From positions 33,282,727 to 33,346,726 of the forward strand of contig OZ029916.1 in the NCBI GenBank assembly GCA_964023275.1: a stretch of 64,000 nt of DNA. Reading direction: 5' to 3'. Within the stretch, counting starts at the first letter, position 1; each line of letters starts with the position of its first letter. Both the position numbers and the translations under genes were made by a program. This stretch comes from Norana najaformis (Eukaryota; Annelida; Clitellata; Crassiclitellata; Hormogastridae). Below, one piece after another: positions 22,971-35,461 of the stretch. The notes under the pieces are model-generated. The model saw only the letters and a program-made list of their open reading frames with translations, did no database searches and was not told where the DNA came from.

Positions 22971-23683
22971 AAAGTGTATATTCTGTAAGAAATCAGCAGT
23001 TTTGTTACAGCTGACGATTACTCACTTTACACTTTTGTGCTTGAATAAACCTGGATATTCTGCAGAATCTCACTGGCAGATGTAATGTAACAAAGCATGG
23101 GCTCGACTATTGGTCTACTCGGTCGTACCACTGACTTGCATTTTAAGAGGTTTTTCATTGAGTATTATTCAATAATTTGATAATCTGCTTGGTATCCTTT
23201 TATTGCTGATGTACTTACAGTTGCAGTCTTTATAAGTTACTTCCAGTTATAGTTATTTCCAGTCATGCAAAGTAGTTACGAACTTAATTAATACTAAAAT
23301 GCGCCTGATAATACACGATGACAGGCAGACATAAAAACGCTACATAAAGTTGTAGGCTGTTGCCTATCATGGGCTTTGACGCAAAGTCATGCAGCAGTAA
23401 AATCAAAGTATTGAATTAAACAACAGAAAGTGAATAGACAGATGGGTTTCAATATTACTTATTTCGATAGTGTCATAGGCCGACGTTGAGTACAATAGTC
23501 TAACATTAGTTAGCAACTTAGTTCTGGCAATCTTCTACTCTGTCGAAATCACTCATTACTTAAGTATTCACGAACATGGTTGATCCCAAGTTCAATATAC
23601 TAAGTATCTAGACAGGAGGTAGGTATTATTACTATTAAACTGACGCAGTAGTAAGCTATGGTGTGCTAATTCTCATTGTTTAA

Positions 23684-23915
23684 AATCGTAATCGTAAGCA
23701 TAATCCCCAGATTTCTACAGTGTCCAACAAAAGCCACGTAACAGGGATCAGCTTATTCATAGGCGCTCAGTCAAAATAAAATCGATAGGCAAAAAGGGTT
23801 CGGTTCCAGGTCAAGATCCAAAAGTCAGGCAGAGAGACAGCGTGGCAGCTACGATCGGTGATGTTTGGGATTGGAGCGGAAAGAGAGATAAGAGGAAGAA
23901 GGGGAGACAATGTCG
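23684..23915 (-). mobile_element. LINE 3' tail (same family as 8125-8795)
   Basis: Begins 'aatcgtaatcgtaagcataa' and continues with the blocks 'ggcgctcagtcaaaataaaa', 'ggttcggttccaggtc' and 'agagagacagcgtggcagct', shared with 14797-15110. Confidence 0.75.
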
Positions 23916-24234
23916 ATTAGCAAACTAGCCACTGGGAGTTATAGTGGCGCTTCCAACGCCTTGAAGACAACTACTGCATGGCTATTACGATACGTAAAGT
24001 AATTTTACGCAGGCCGAATGTTGTTGCGAAAACAGAAGGTTGTTACTGTGTGTTTAAAATAGTCGCTAATTTGAAATGCACAACAGCGGACCGCATTGAA
24101 GTGCTGACAGTTATAACTGTTTGGCTATAAATTAACAATCTGAATGGTAGCACAGTCCGTGTAAACTTACGTCCGGCTATAGGCTACATACTCATGATGC
24201 TAGACTACCAATGGTTAGTACTGCCATTATTTGA

Positions 24235-24365
24235 ACTTGTCATAGACTTCGAGACGAGACCTGAGACATCTTGTCCCTAGACCGAAACGAGACCGAAACA
24301 TTAGCCAATCTGTCTGAAACGAGACCGAAAAGTCGAGACAGAGACTATATCTCTCAGTGTAGACT
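24235..24365. repeat. GAGACCGA-rich repeat, copy 2
   Basis: 'gagaccgaaacattagccaa' aligns with 'gagaccgagacgttggccag' of copy 1 at 22870. Both copies point the same way, so they are not the inverted ends of one transposon. Confidence 0.6.
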
Positions 24366-24639
24366 ACTTTCAGATCTTTGGTATGGATGAGTGATCGATC
24401 ACTAAACCGGAAACTCTCAGAACGTTGACCAATTTGACTAACTTCATAATTATTTGCTCTTATTAACGGAAATAAGTGAGCAACGTTCAGTTTCAAAGTT
24501 TGTGTAACTTCACTGAGATATAATAAATTCAAATAGTTTTGAATTACAACCAATTCCGTCTGCATCAAATATGTCTGTCGGTGAATTTTTTGCTGATTGC
24601 CAGTAAAAATATTTTGTGGGCTGGCAACCCTGATACTAC

Positions 24640-24750
24640 ATACATATGTACATACATTCATACATACATACATACCTACATACATACATGCATACATAAA
24701 CTCATACATACATACATGCATATATGATATATACATACATACATACATAC
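24640..24750. repeat. Imperfect (CATA)n microsatellite
   Basis: CATA units with CCTA, CATG and CTCA variants, ending directly at the 3' tail of the LINE fragment that starts at 24754. Confidence 0.9.
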
Positions 24751-24753
24751 ATA

Positions 24754-25056
24754 ATAATAAGACAATTTATATAGCGCCGTAGCAGAGCCGAGGCCGAAGA
24801 AAAGGGCGCTGTACATGGGATAAAAAACAAAAATCAACTACAGTCATAAGATATCCTAAAAAGATGTGTCTTGAGTCGTGACTTGAATGTGTCCAGGGAT
24901 GGGGCATTCGTCACATTGTCAGGAAGACTGTTCCACGCAGTGGGTCCGGCGACAGTGAAGGAACGTTCGCCAAACTTCGTGGAAGACCGCGGGACATGCA
25001 GTTGATTCCTCGATAAGGACCGTAGCCGATATGTGTTCTGGTTGTCGGCTGTTCGA
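24754..25056 (-). mobile_element. LINE family 2, 3' end with intact C-terminal coding frame
   Basis: On the minus strand about 72 codons remain open to a TGA at 24834-24836. They include QLHVPRSSTKFGERSFTVAG, then TAWNSLPDNV and LDTFKSRLKTHLF, the standard last motifs of CR1/L2-type reverse-transcriptase proteins (GxRSFxxxGPxxWNSLPxxx...FKxxLKTxLF). The ~80-base 3' UTR ends with a hairpin-like 'gggcgct...agcgcc' and 'aaattgtcttattatt'. It is 5' truncated exactly where the (CATA)n array starts. Confidence 0.8.
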
Positions 25057-25410
25057 ATACATACATACATACATACATACATACATACATACATACATAC
25101 ATACATACATACATACATACATACATACATACATACATACATACATACATACATACATACATACATACATACATACATACATACATACATACATACATAC
25201 ATACATACATACATACATACATACATACATACATACATACATACATACATACATACATACATACATACATACATACATACATACATACATACATACATAC
25301 ATACATACATACATACATACATACATACATACATACATACATACATACATACATACATACATACATACATACATACATACATACATACATACATACATAC
25401 ATACATACAT
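25057..25410. repeat. Perfect (ATAC)n array, about 88 units
   Basis: 354 bp with no interruption, followed by an imperfect CATA tail to about 25464. Its open frames in all six phases (Met-Tyr-Val-Cys or Ile-His-Thr-Tyr) are artefacts. Confidence 0.98.
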
Positions 25411-25734
25411 GCATACATAAACTCATACATACATACATACGTACATTCATACATACATACATACTGTATGTGATATAATATAGTAACGTTTCAGGCTGTC
25501 GATCTGCATTGACATGGCTATCTGCGCACCGTCTTTAGCTGGGGCGGGATGCAGTGAGAAGCCTTCTAAGCAGCTAAGACCCTTCAAAAGAGGATTGCGT
25601 GGCCTATAGTCTAGTTGCCCTCTCCTCGGAGCGTTTAACTCTAGACTGTGAAACCGAACTTTTCAATCTTTCGTATCCTGCATCCGACCCTCCACCATCC
25701 TACGACCATCGTTGCCATTATAGCCGCTTTCCGC

Positions 25735-25832
25735 CTTAGTACCACTGTACCACCTTAGTACCACGGTACCACCTTAGTACCACGGTACCACCTTAGCACC
25801 ACCTGGTACCACCTTAGCGCCACCTGGTACCG
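25735..25832. repeat. Minisatellite, about 19-22-bp unit, five copies
   Basis: Repeats of 'accaccttagtaccacggt', later copies changed to 'agcaccacctggt' and 'agcgccacctggt'. Each unit carries an internal GGTACC palindrome. Confidence 0.85.
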
Positions 25833-26384
25833 AAACTGACCCAACAACGTTGCCTTTGAGGACTTGATTTGATTTAGAGCCTGTATATAAAATGGTCTGT
25901 CTGACGTAGCTTTTATGTGGCGCTGATATATACATTTTCGATATATACATTTTCGTTTACACTGATATTTACGTTTACATGTGAGTCTAATCTGCGAAGG
26001 ATTGCTGTGTGGGAACACTGTGCAAGTTTTAATATTTAAAGCACAAGTAGTAAGCGTCATCGAATGACTGGTGCTTTGTCGTTATATGGCAGCGCAAAAA
26101 TAAGTTAAAGAAACAATTAAAATTAAATAAATAATTCCAATAAATCGGAAAGAAGCCAAAACATAACCGACGCATCTCATACACTGCTTGTAAAAATAAA
26201 AGACCGAACCACCTGGCGAATGCACGGCAATACTTCTTCAGCGAAGCCACCTGGCGAATAGATGGCAGAACTCACTGGATTCCATTGTTATCGACTGTTT
26301 TCCAGAATTTTTATTTTGCACTCAAGACGCTTAACTCTGTTCGCTGTCATCGTCCTTGTTATCGTATTTGTTGTTGCCGTCATC

Positions 26385-26900
26385 ATCACCATCATCATCA
26401 TCGAGTAAGAGGAAGAGAAGGAGGAGAAGAAGGAGGAGGAGGAGGAGAAAGAGAAGAGAGAAGGAAGAAGAGGAAAGTGTAGGAAAGGAAGTTGGAGGAA
26501 GAATTGGAGGAAAAAGAAGAGGTGGAGGAAGATACATGTGCAGGAGGTGTATGCATGTATGTATGGAAGTATGTATGTATGTATGTATGTATGTATGCAT
26601 GCATGCATGTATGTATGTATGTATGTATGAATGTATGTATGTATGTATGTACAAATGCATGCATGCATGCATGTATGTGTATGTATGTATGTATGTATGT
26701 GTGTATATATTTATGTATGTATGTGTGTATGAATGTATTTATGTATGTATGTATGTATATACGAATGCATGGATGCAATCATGTTTGTGTGTATGTATGT
26801 ATGTATGTATGCATGTATGTATGTATGTATGTATGTATGTATGTATGTATGTATGTATGTATGTATGTATGTATGCATGTATGTATGTATATGTATGTAT
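26385..26900. repeat. GGA-rich purine tract and (ATGT)n microsatellite
   Basis: (CAT)n at 26385-26402, a purine-rich GGA/GAA stretch to about 26535, then imperfect (ATGT)n to about 26903. It generates several mutually overlapping low-complexity open frames on both strands, none of them a gene. Confidence 0.9.
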
Positions 26901-27253
26901 GTAGGCCTATGTAGCTTCTGACTCTGTGCCACTCGAAATCTTTCTCCTCGGTATTGTGCCGGAGTTTTCACAGAGAAATCGAACCTCCAAAGGTGCAAAG
27001 GCTTCGGTCGACACGTGCATGGTGCTCAAGCGGGAGGTGGGGGAGTAAGCCTGCAGGTCGTGCCGAAATATTTTCGATACCTTTTAAGTGACCTGATTGG
27101 ATTTTTGGACGACCGTTGATTCGACAACACTTTTTGGAGTAGAAATACGTGATAGCCTTGCGAGTCATTAGCATTTTCCTTTGATATACGCCGCTTACCA
27201 TAACTTCTCACGTTAGAGGGCTAGAGTTTAATGCAGGCGGCACAGTCATAATT

Positions 27254-27560
27254 TTGATCGTTCCTCGGACAGTGGTGGGTTTAAATGCCCCCCATTTGCC
27301 GTCAAGCGGACCACCCAACCATGGCAATCTTATTCGCATGACTCAGACGTACTCTTGCCGGTCAAAGCCTCGTGTGCACCGGAAGCCAGCAACAGCAGCA
27401 GCAGCAGCATCAACACGTGCTCCTGGAGATGCTACTCAGCCTCCACTTGCTCGCCATCCGGCCTCAGCAGCAGCAACAGATGCTCTTCAGCATCTGGGAA
27501 ACTGGGATAATCGCAGGTCAGCACGGCTTTCAACAGCCTTCAGCCTGACCTCCGGCCATA
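27254..27560 (+). other. GC-richer block with CAG repeats; unassigned
   Basis: An open frame of about 100 codons precedes a (TA)n tract. Two short CAG runs give poly-Ala in that frame and poly-Gln in another. No domain was recognised and no splice sites stand out. It could be a regulatory patch, an old exon or nothing. Confidence 0.2.
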
Positions 27561-28080
27561 CTTATATATATATATATATATATGTATATGCTTATATATA
27601 GCATATATATAGCATATATATATAGCATATATTTAGCATATATATATATATAAACATATAGATGAGAGTAGAGGGTTGTTCTTTTAGTTAGCTAGCACGG
27701 ATGGGTTAGATTTAAATATACGGTTCGTGTGTATGTAATTTATATGTATACATATATAAACTTACCAAAACTAGGTCGCTGATAGCTGAACCGTTCTACG
27801 TCTCACCTTATTTACATACACATCCGTGTATATATACATATATGTATAAACTCCACTTGTCCTCTTGATTTATATATACATACACATTATAAACTCAGAG
27901 GTTCACGGGAAACAATCTTATATTTGTGAATATGTAGGACTAAGTAGAAGTTGTATATATACATACTGCATATATAAGTATAGAGGGTTCATTGTGTTAT
28001 ATATAACTGTACATAGGCATATATAGTCACACCCTCGTGCCTATTAGAATGTGTATATGTATATTTACACACACTTATCA
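27560..28080. repeat. (TA)/(TATG)-rich simple sequence
   Basis: Repeated 'tatatagcatata' and 'tatacatatat' words; no gene seen. Confidence 0.7.
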
Positions 28081-28081
28081 T

Positions 28082-28311
28082 TCATTCCTTCTTCCATCGT
28101 TCAGCTGTCTGCCGGTGTGAAGTCAGAGCGCTGAAGTGATGGAAGGTTGTTTTGCTGCTGAAGGTGGTGTGTGATTGCTGGATGAGAGATTCTGAAGGGA
28201 GCAGCCCTCTCTTCCACCGCTTCGAGGGACTGAATAAATAGTAAATGGGTTCGTCTTCAGCTGAAGGGAAGAAGCATCGGATGAGGCTCGGATAAGACTT
28301 AGGAGAGGCAG
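28082..28311 (+). other. Possible non-coding first exon ending at a good donor
   Basis: A block richer in G and C than its flanks ends at GGCAG|GTAAGC (donor after 28311). All ATG-started frames inside it are short. It could be a 5' UTR exon of the PHLDB gene 7 kb downstream or of an unseen gene. RNA evidence would be needed. Confidence 0.2.
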
Positions 28312-29499
28312 GTAAGCATGATGTGCAAGCCTCTGACACATGACATTGTACAGTGTAATTGTAATTGAACACGATCCTGCGTTTTATTTTCATAAGGTAT
28401 TGCTTTTTCTGGCTTCTAATTGGTGCAAGAAGATAAATTAGTTATGCTTGCTGACCACTTATAAGCTCATATATAGTTTATGTTTATGCACGTATATATG
28501 TATATATACATATAGGTCTATATATACATGTAGGTCGTGTGCCAAGACATGCTGATTTTTGCTATGCCATGCAACTTTTAAGAAAACGGTCGGTCGGTCG
28601 GTCAGCTATTACTGTTTTATCATATTATATAGCAACTTCTAAACCACCCAAAAGCCGCAATCATATCAGTACCCAGAAAGTCAGTTGACAGACGGAAAGA
28701 CAGACAGATATAAGCCAGCTGAAAATGTTAGACATAAGTTATGATCGAAATTGCATAAGACACTGAGTAGAACGACCAGATTCTGGGAGAGAATTCCAAA
28801 ATGTTGTCAGTCAATCAATCAAATCTTTTGTCGAACACAAGAAGTAACAGTATATGTACAAAACAGTGAAATGTGAGTACAATGTTCGAGCCAAAAGGTA
28901 AATCCAGAAAGAACCGAAGTTTTTCCATCAAATTCATTTAAGTTCTTAGTTATTTAAAGACGACGTCAACCATGACATTCCATCAGAAATTGCATTAAGT
29001 GAAACTAACGGCGTTGTGCAGTTAAGGTTTGAATTAGAACTATTGAAGCAAACAGACAACAACACATAGAGGCACACAGACAAACATGTGGACAGGCTGG
29101 CAGACACAAAGACACACGAATAAACAGACAAACAGACCGACTTACAAACACAGAAATGCTGAGCTCATGCATAGGGGCTATTCTTCCCCCTACGCTCTTG
29201 GTTAAGAACCTCCACCTATATAAACTGAGGAAAGATCAGTCCCTACTTAATCTTTAGGGCAATGGTGACCATGCAGCAGAGGAAAATTCGGCACTTGAAC
29301 GATGTCTGTCAACGGTTGCTCATACTTAATCAAGCGCCGGATGCTACACTTAGAGACCTGATTCAGAGGCTGGCGATGATAGATGCAAAGCAGTCAAATG
29401 AGGCCAATGAGCATCCTGTTTTATTACGCATCGATTACTGACACAGTCTGGCTAGCTTTTTCCCTATGCACAAAATTTATTATAGACAGTTGTATCTGA

Positions 29500-29702
29500 A
29501 CATTTATATAGCGCCTTTTAGGAGGAACATCTGAAAGGTTAGAGAGAGTTCTATAAAAATGCATGTACTATTCTGTGCTATATACTATAACTGCGAGAGA
29601 GAGGCCAGTGGCTAGTGGCTACCCCCTCATATGCCTAGGCTAAGAAAAATGAAGGCGTTAACATTTATATCCATGGTTGGGTCTGGGGTAGTTTAAGGGA
29701 CT
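29500..29702 (+). mobile_element. SINE remnants: 'tatagcgcc' tail and family A 3' body
   Basis: 29500-29550 matches the widespread 'tttatatagcgccttttagg' tail. 29585-29702 matches the 3' body of family A ('cctcatatgcctaggctaag', 'aatgaaggcgttaac') and its terminal 'ggttgggtctggggtagttt'. Confidence 0.55.
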
Positions 29703-30257
29703 GCTGTTCTTCATCTATATTTACGGTTCATATTACTTTACACAACTACATACATATCATATACATACGTACATACGGATGGTCTTACACATGAATATAC
29801 ATAATGCATTTATATATACATATACGATGTTTATATATACGAATATATATGAACATATTGTCGTACATAGTATATGATGGATATACATAACGGGTTTAAA
29901 ATCCTCTGGAATTGATTTTCCAAACTGGTCCGAAGATGAAACCAATTAGGCTACTGAGGCAGTTAACGCCCGACACACGTAGACTGACAGACAGACGGAC
30001 GGACAAACACACGGAGACTGACAGACAGGCGGACGGACAGACTAAAAGTCAGGCCAATCAGACACACATCCATCGCATTCAGCTAGATTATGTGGCTCTA
30101 TAGTACCATCATCCATTAAATACGCCACTCTCTATGCACTCAGATACGTACTTCGAATGCAGGCTACTCTTCGAAACGTACATGCATAGGTGTATGTGTA
30201 TTTGACCAATAAATTATATATATATATATGTATATGTAGTTACTTCCACATAATGTG

Positions 30258-30845
30258 TGTATAATAATAAGACAATTTATATAGTGCCGTAACACAACCG
30301 AGGTCGAAAACTGGGCGCTGTAATTCACCAGTGCATTCAGCCGTCGAAGGATAAGCTGAAAAGGAATGTTTCTAGCCGTGATTTAAATGTATCCAGTGAA
30401 GGGGACGACTTGACATACTCAGGAAGACTTGACATACTCAGGAAGACTGTTCTACGCCATAGGTCCAGCATCCGCGAAGGAGCGTTCTCCCAATTTTGTT
30501 ACAGTTCTGCGGACGTGTAGTTGCTTACTCGCAGACGATCGTAGTCGGTAGACCCACCGGATATAATTATATCCGCTGGTCGAATGCAGAAGTCGAGTAC
30601 GTAGTCCGGAGCACCGCCATTTGAAGCCTTGTATGCCATTAGACACAGCTAGTAAGTGATCCGCTGCAGACCATGCAACCAATGAAGACTGTCCCTCAGC
30701 AGAGTGGTGACATGGTCAGATGGTATCTTGCCGTATATTAGACGGGCAGCAAAGTTTAACACAGACTGAATTCGTGCAAATGGCAGGGCGGTAGATCCGC
30801 CAGTAGGCTGTTGCGATATAGTCCATTCGGGCGTGAATAGCTCGA
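30258..30845 (-). mobile_element. LINE family 2, longer 3' fragment
   Basis: On the minus strand the motifs run in order: IQSVLNFAARLIYGKIPSDH, then LHWLHGLQRI, a long tract, and QLHVRRTVTKLGERSF. These match the region after the reverse-transcriptase core in CR1/L2-like elements. The 3' UTR ends with the same 'agcgcc... gtcttattatt' tail as 24754. It is frame-broken, and a 20-bp piece ('ttgacatactcaggaagact') is duplicated in tandem at about 30409-30447. Confidence 0.78.
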
Positions 30846-31199
30846 ATGCATATAAATATATATGCACGCATGCACGCGGCATGAAATATTGAAATATATT
30901 TAGTGATTTACACTGTACTTAATATATGATAAGTATATGTATATAACGGGTTTTAAAACAACGGGCATTCATTTCCAAAGTTGGATAGTTATATATATTT
31001 ATATATATATACACATATATGTATGCGTGCTTAAATACTTTATATATATATATACTGCAGAGCATTGTACAGGCGCTACACCACATGATTTATGTAATGT
31101 CTATTTAATGTTCAACACATCCTTTTTAAGTGCAGTTAGTGAATACAGCCATAGCGTAAGACGAATGCATTTCAAACTTCAGCTGAGCATTTGCCGATA

Positions 31200-31860
31200 G
31201 TAGTAATCAATGTTTACCGACATCTTATGGCTGTCATGTTTGTTGAAGTCGACCGTATACTCTGTATTGTAGGAAGCACCTGACGAATAAACCCAACTGA
31301 AGTATACTTAATGTAGGACGAAAGCGTTTAAAAGAGCTAAATTCAGATTAATATTTTACCTGTAGTTGTAATGTCAAGTGAATGCGGATATCTTGAGGTT
31401 GCCAGGGCCGTTGACCTCGACCTCATTTCCAGATAAACAGTTTTATTTTGCTACAGCAATGTAGCTGTAAATGTGACGTAATCTTCATTATGACGTAGAA
31501 CAAATTATGACGTAGAATAAGTTATGACGTCGACTCCTAACGTACATCATTCATTCAACTGCAGTTTTCACATTGTCCAACGAGAAGCTTCGAACCTGTG
31601 TCGCAGACGGAGAAAATCAATAAATAAAGACCAGTTTTGCCTGTAAGCCTCAGGTCTTCTCAGATCGCCCTGAACAATCCTGGCAGGGGGCTTAATAATA
31701 CCTGCCAGGGACCCTGAAACCTTGGGGTCTGTTCTCAAGGTCTGTGCCTCGAGGTTTATGCCTCAAGGTAACGGGTTGGGACGAACCGTCGGGATTCGGT
31801 AAGTTCCCTCAGTGGTCAGGGTGCAGGCGCTAAAGAAAGTCAGATGAGAGGATGTAAATA
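31200..31860. other. Non-coding stretch, no feature recognised apart from GC-rich hairpins
   Basis: 'cctggcaggg...taatacctgccaggg' (about 31679-31710) is a short inverted repeat. 'gacgtagaa' is repeated three times at about 31490-31525. No gene was seen. Confidence 0.4.
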
Positions 31861-31979
31861 ATATATATATACACACACATATATATATTTATATATATAT
31901 TCAAGAGGAGAGGAGATAGACGGAACCATAGAGAGGCAGAAAGAGATAGAAAGATAGCACGAAAGACGCAGGGAGAAAA

Positions 31980-31989
31980 AGAGCAGAGC

Positions 31990-32046
<57 letters not shown>

Positions 32047-32105
32047 GAAGAGAGAGACGAATAAACAGAGACAGTGACAGACACACGGACGGACAGACAG
32101 ACAGA
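31980..32105. repeat. (GA)n and (GACA)n microsatellite
   Basis: About 13 GA units, then about eight GACA units, then degenerate GACA/GGAC sequence. Confidence 0.95.
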
Positions 32106-35083
32106 AAGAGCTAGATGTGCATAAAAGTAGCTGTCTTTGTAATGAGGATGAGAGCTGGCCTTCCATGTAGACACATCTGTACCGTAAAAGCGGACCAACG
32201 ACTGTATTTCTATGGCAACAGCCTAACCATCTTTAAAGTTCCCAGCTGCTCAGCACACACACAAAGTATGTCTGTACTCTTAACACTAATGTCTGGTCAG
32301 AGCATCACTAATGAGGCCACTAATCACAAGAACTGCATAAGTAGACCCAGCAACATGGTGCTTTTGAAGCAAGTCAGGAGAAAGACAATGTAAGGAATAT
32401 ACAATGTGAGTTTTCCTAAACAGCCTAAAAGTCGTCTTAACTACTTTCAAGTTTCAACCGACTCCTTTATGAAAGTTTTACACGCAAAATGTTTGACATA
32501 ATAAAGCACAACAAACGTGGCCTACAACCAGTTGTTTTCCCAAACTATACCACCAAACCTACATGTAGGACAGAATGTCCTGCGTTGTACATATCATATC
32601 CTGCATTGGTTCAGAAGTGGTGACTTATTAACGCTTGTAGCGTCACCTGACAAATGCAATTGATTTTAAAACTCACCAGGCGTCTTAAGTCGCGAAAATA
32701 AAAGCGTTTGACAGAAATACAGCAATTCTTCATATTAAGATAATAAATGTAACATTTTACAATGCATTCTCAATCAATGCATTATATGTCCGGCGCTGAT
32801 TTAGCTTCAATTTTTCAGAAACTATTTAGGCCAGTATATTGCAAAGCAGATGGTGAAATTTGGAGGTCACCTTTAACACACCTCTTTTATTGTATATCTT
32901 TTATTGTGCCATCGGTTGATGCCTTGTGCATTAGACACTGGCGCATTAGAAGTTGCTAATTATTATTATTATTGTATGACAAAATAAGTGACAGTTATTG
33001 ATCGCATGCGTTGCGACTGTCCAAAAGTGAATATATTTTGTCAATACAGGTGTGTTGTAACAGCTACAAAAACAGTGTATATACCCAAAGAAAAGTGGGT
33101 TCAGTGTATACGCAGACACTGGGCAGACCAAAAAATGCACTGACGCAAATGCGTAGTTCATAATTAAGCCACAATTGCAATTCTGATTACTCAAACTGAT
33201 AAAAAAAGTAACAGTTTAAAACAAGTGTCTGCGATTTTATCATGTACAGTCGACCTGTAGCGTCGTATTTTTCAGCTGAATGAACTCTTTGACAGTATTT
33301 TTATAGTTTGATTAGAATTTGATCTTTTACACTGTATAAACTTATTCACCTCGGATACCCCGAAGAGATAGGGGTAAACATAAAGATTGGAATTGTAAGC
33401 CTTCCTTTTCTTTTGTCTCTTCTCTGCGTTTAATAGCATATTATATCATAGATGCTCCTTATACAGCGCTATATATTCATATACATGATATATATAGTAA
33501 TTCATAGGCCTGGCTCTATCCGGCAGTACAGCATGTCACACGGTTGTATCATTAACTGTTTTGTTACCCTGTACAACTGTAGCTTTTTCAATCAAGATCT
33601 GCTAGTCTCGGCCTCAGCCTATATTTTGAGAAGAGGACTACCAGCTCCACATCCGGATAGAATCAATACATATATATGCACAAATTTGTGCATATATCCA
33701 TGTATATATGCTCATACATATTCATGTATAGTCGAATATTTAAGCCTGCCCCACTTATATTTATGGCCGTGTGCTGAGGAAGACACTTTGACTAAACATA
33801 TCCTGTTACACTCCGAGCTAGGAGTACGGCTACACTAACTGCAGCTGGTAGGCCTATATGCTATACAGCAGTGCACACATAGTCTGTAGCCAATAATGTA
33901 GCCTATGTTAGAGTATTTTGGCTTCGGTACTATCACGTTCTTATGCTATACTATTTAGTTTTATGATACTAACACATTCGTATGCTACTAAGTTGCTAAT
34001 AAATTCTTACGATGACCTACTCTGAAATTCAGCGGTGATTTCATGAAACGCGGGTAATGCAGTTACCAAGGTGAGCTGTAGCAGTATAGGAAATCCTAAT
34101 CGAGACGGATTTCCTTGATGATAATGAGTAACTTTTCAAATTAATTATCTGCCTATTCAGCATGTAAACACACACGCCTATGTGGCATGTGCCCTGTGTG
34201 CAGGTTGTTCTGCACATTATCTAGACAGTGCAAATCACGGCATCTCTGTCTGGGTGGCATGGAAATAACTTTACGAAATTCACATGTGACACCATTTTCT
34301 CGTACCGAAGGCAACGATAGGTTGCTATGCAGACTAAGTGGTTGCCAATTGCAGAACTCGGCAAATCTAGTTTTATTCTTGTTCATAGTAGGCCTATAGG
34401 TAATTCTTAGGTAATTCAGTAATAATAGCTTACTACGATTCCTCGCTCGGCTGATGGACATATGGCGTGTTAACAAATGTCTTACTAATTCTGTTTCGTG
34501 ACTCCATTGAATTATAGACATAATGTAGTAAAATGTTATGCGTTGTAATTGTAATTGTAACTGTAAACACGGCAATTTAAAAAGCTACGTTAGTAGTGAG
34601 CAACTTCTAAGCTGCCTTACAATGTAAACTGTCAGCGCAAATGTGGTCACGCAATTGATACAATTCAAGTGTTTTTGAAATGTGAGAGACCCATTGTACA
34701 TGTTTCTATGTATGCTTGTCTTTAAATGTAAATTGTTTGTATGTTTACGTGTATTTTGTTCATTCTTTTTGTAGATTTTCTCCACAAGGATATCTGAATA
34801 TCTGGATCTTAGGATATATCTGTATTCAGAAATTAAACTACGGGTTCAGAAGTTGATCAGGATCTCACTACCGACACGCACCACCGAATTCTAATACACG
34901 GATGTATAACTGTGAATTACGGGCTCAGAAATGCCTTCTGATGAGTGTTGGTCTTAAACAAGCGCCGCCTCTACAACTTGAAGAATGCATGCAGTCTATT
35001 GAGCTTACTGCCTCGTTGTGGATTGAAAGGCCATTCGCCCAATAACAACGGAGGAATTAAAAGCTCTTAGTTGAATAGTCGGA

Positions 35084-35091
35084 TATATAAA
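35084..35091 (+). promoter_or_regulatory. Possible TATA box upstream of the first PHLDB exon seen
   Basis: TATATAAA lies 370 bases before the first in-frame ATG of the 35462 exon. Several short upstream ATGs follow it. If it is used, this would be the promoter of a PHLDB form that lacks any upstream domain. Such AT-rich words are common here, so confidence is low. Confidence 0.25.
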
Positions 35092-35461
35092 AACCGCCTT
35101 CATATGTACTTATCCTGAAGATTGAGAGTATACATCCTCAGGGATTGGAAGATTTTTGCTGAGTACTTTTAAGCTAACACTATTATCTTTGATTAACTAT
35201 TCATGAAATAGGATTGTGTTATGACTAGGATGCTTATGCATGAAGCAGGAGCTGCTTATGAATATTCGGGAAATAAGAGCTGTGCTTGTACTTATTCGTG
35301 AAACTTGTGTATGTTTTAGTTATAACTTATTTAAGAAAGAGAAACTGTTTAGGAAGTAGGCCTGTATAATGTTTCGAAAAAAGACGTCTTTAGACAGGTC
35401 TGTTAATTCAGGAAAACGTTTTGCTAAGCACACGTTATTAAAAACTTAAGAAGCGCCTTCG

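Noticed and set aside
24834-25473. Open frames up to 206 codons made of Met-Tyr-Val-Cys or Ile-His-Thr-Tyr repeats
   Set aside because: They are six-frame translations of the (ATAC)n array, which has no stop codon in any frame. The only real coding remnant is the LINE C-terminus at one end.
26288-26998. Overlapping open frames of 90-180 codons on both strands
   Set aside because: All come from GGA-rich and (ATGT)n simple sequence and overlap each other in every frame.
33452-33838. 128-codon frame with a weak 'AEEDTLTKHILLHS' resemblance to a LINE zinc-binding C-terminus
   Set aside because: The match is a few residues only, the cysteine pattern is absent and the rest is Tyr/Ile-rich AT sequence.
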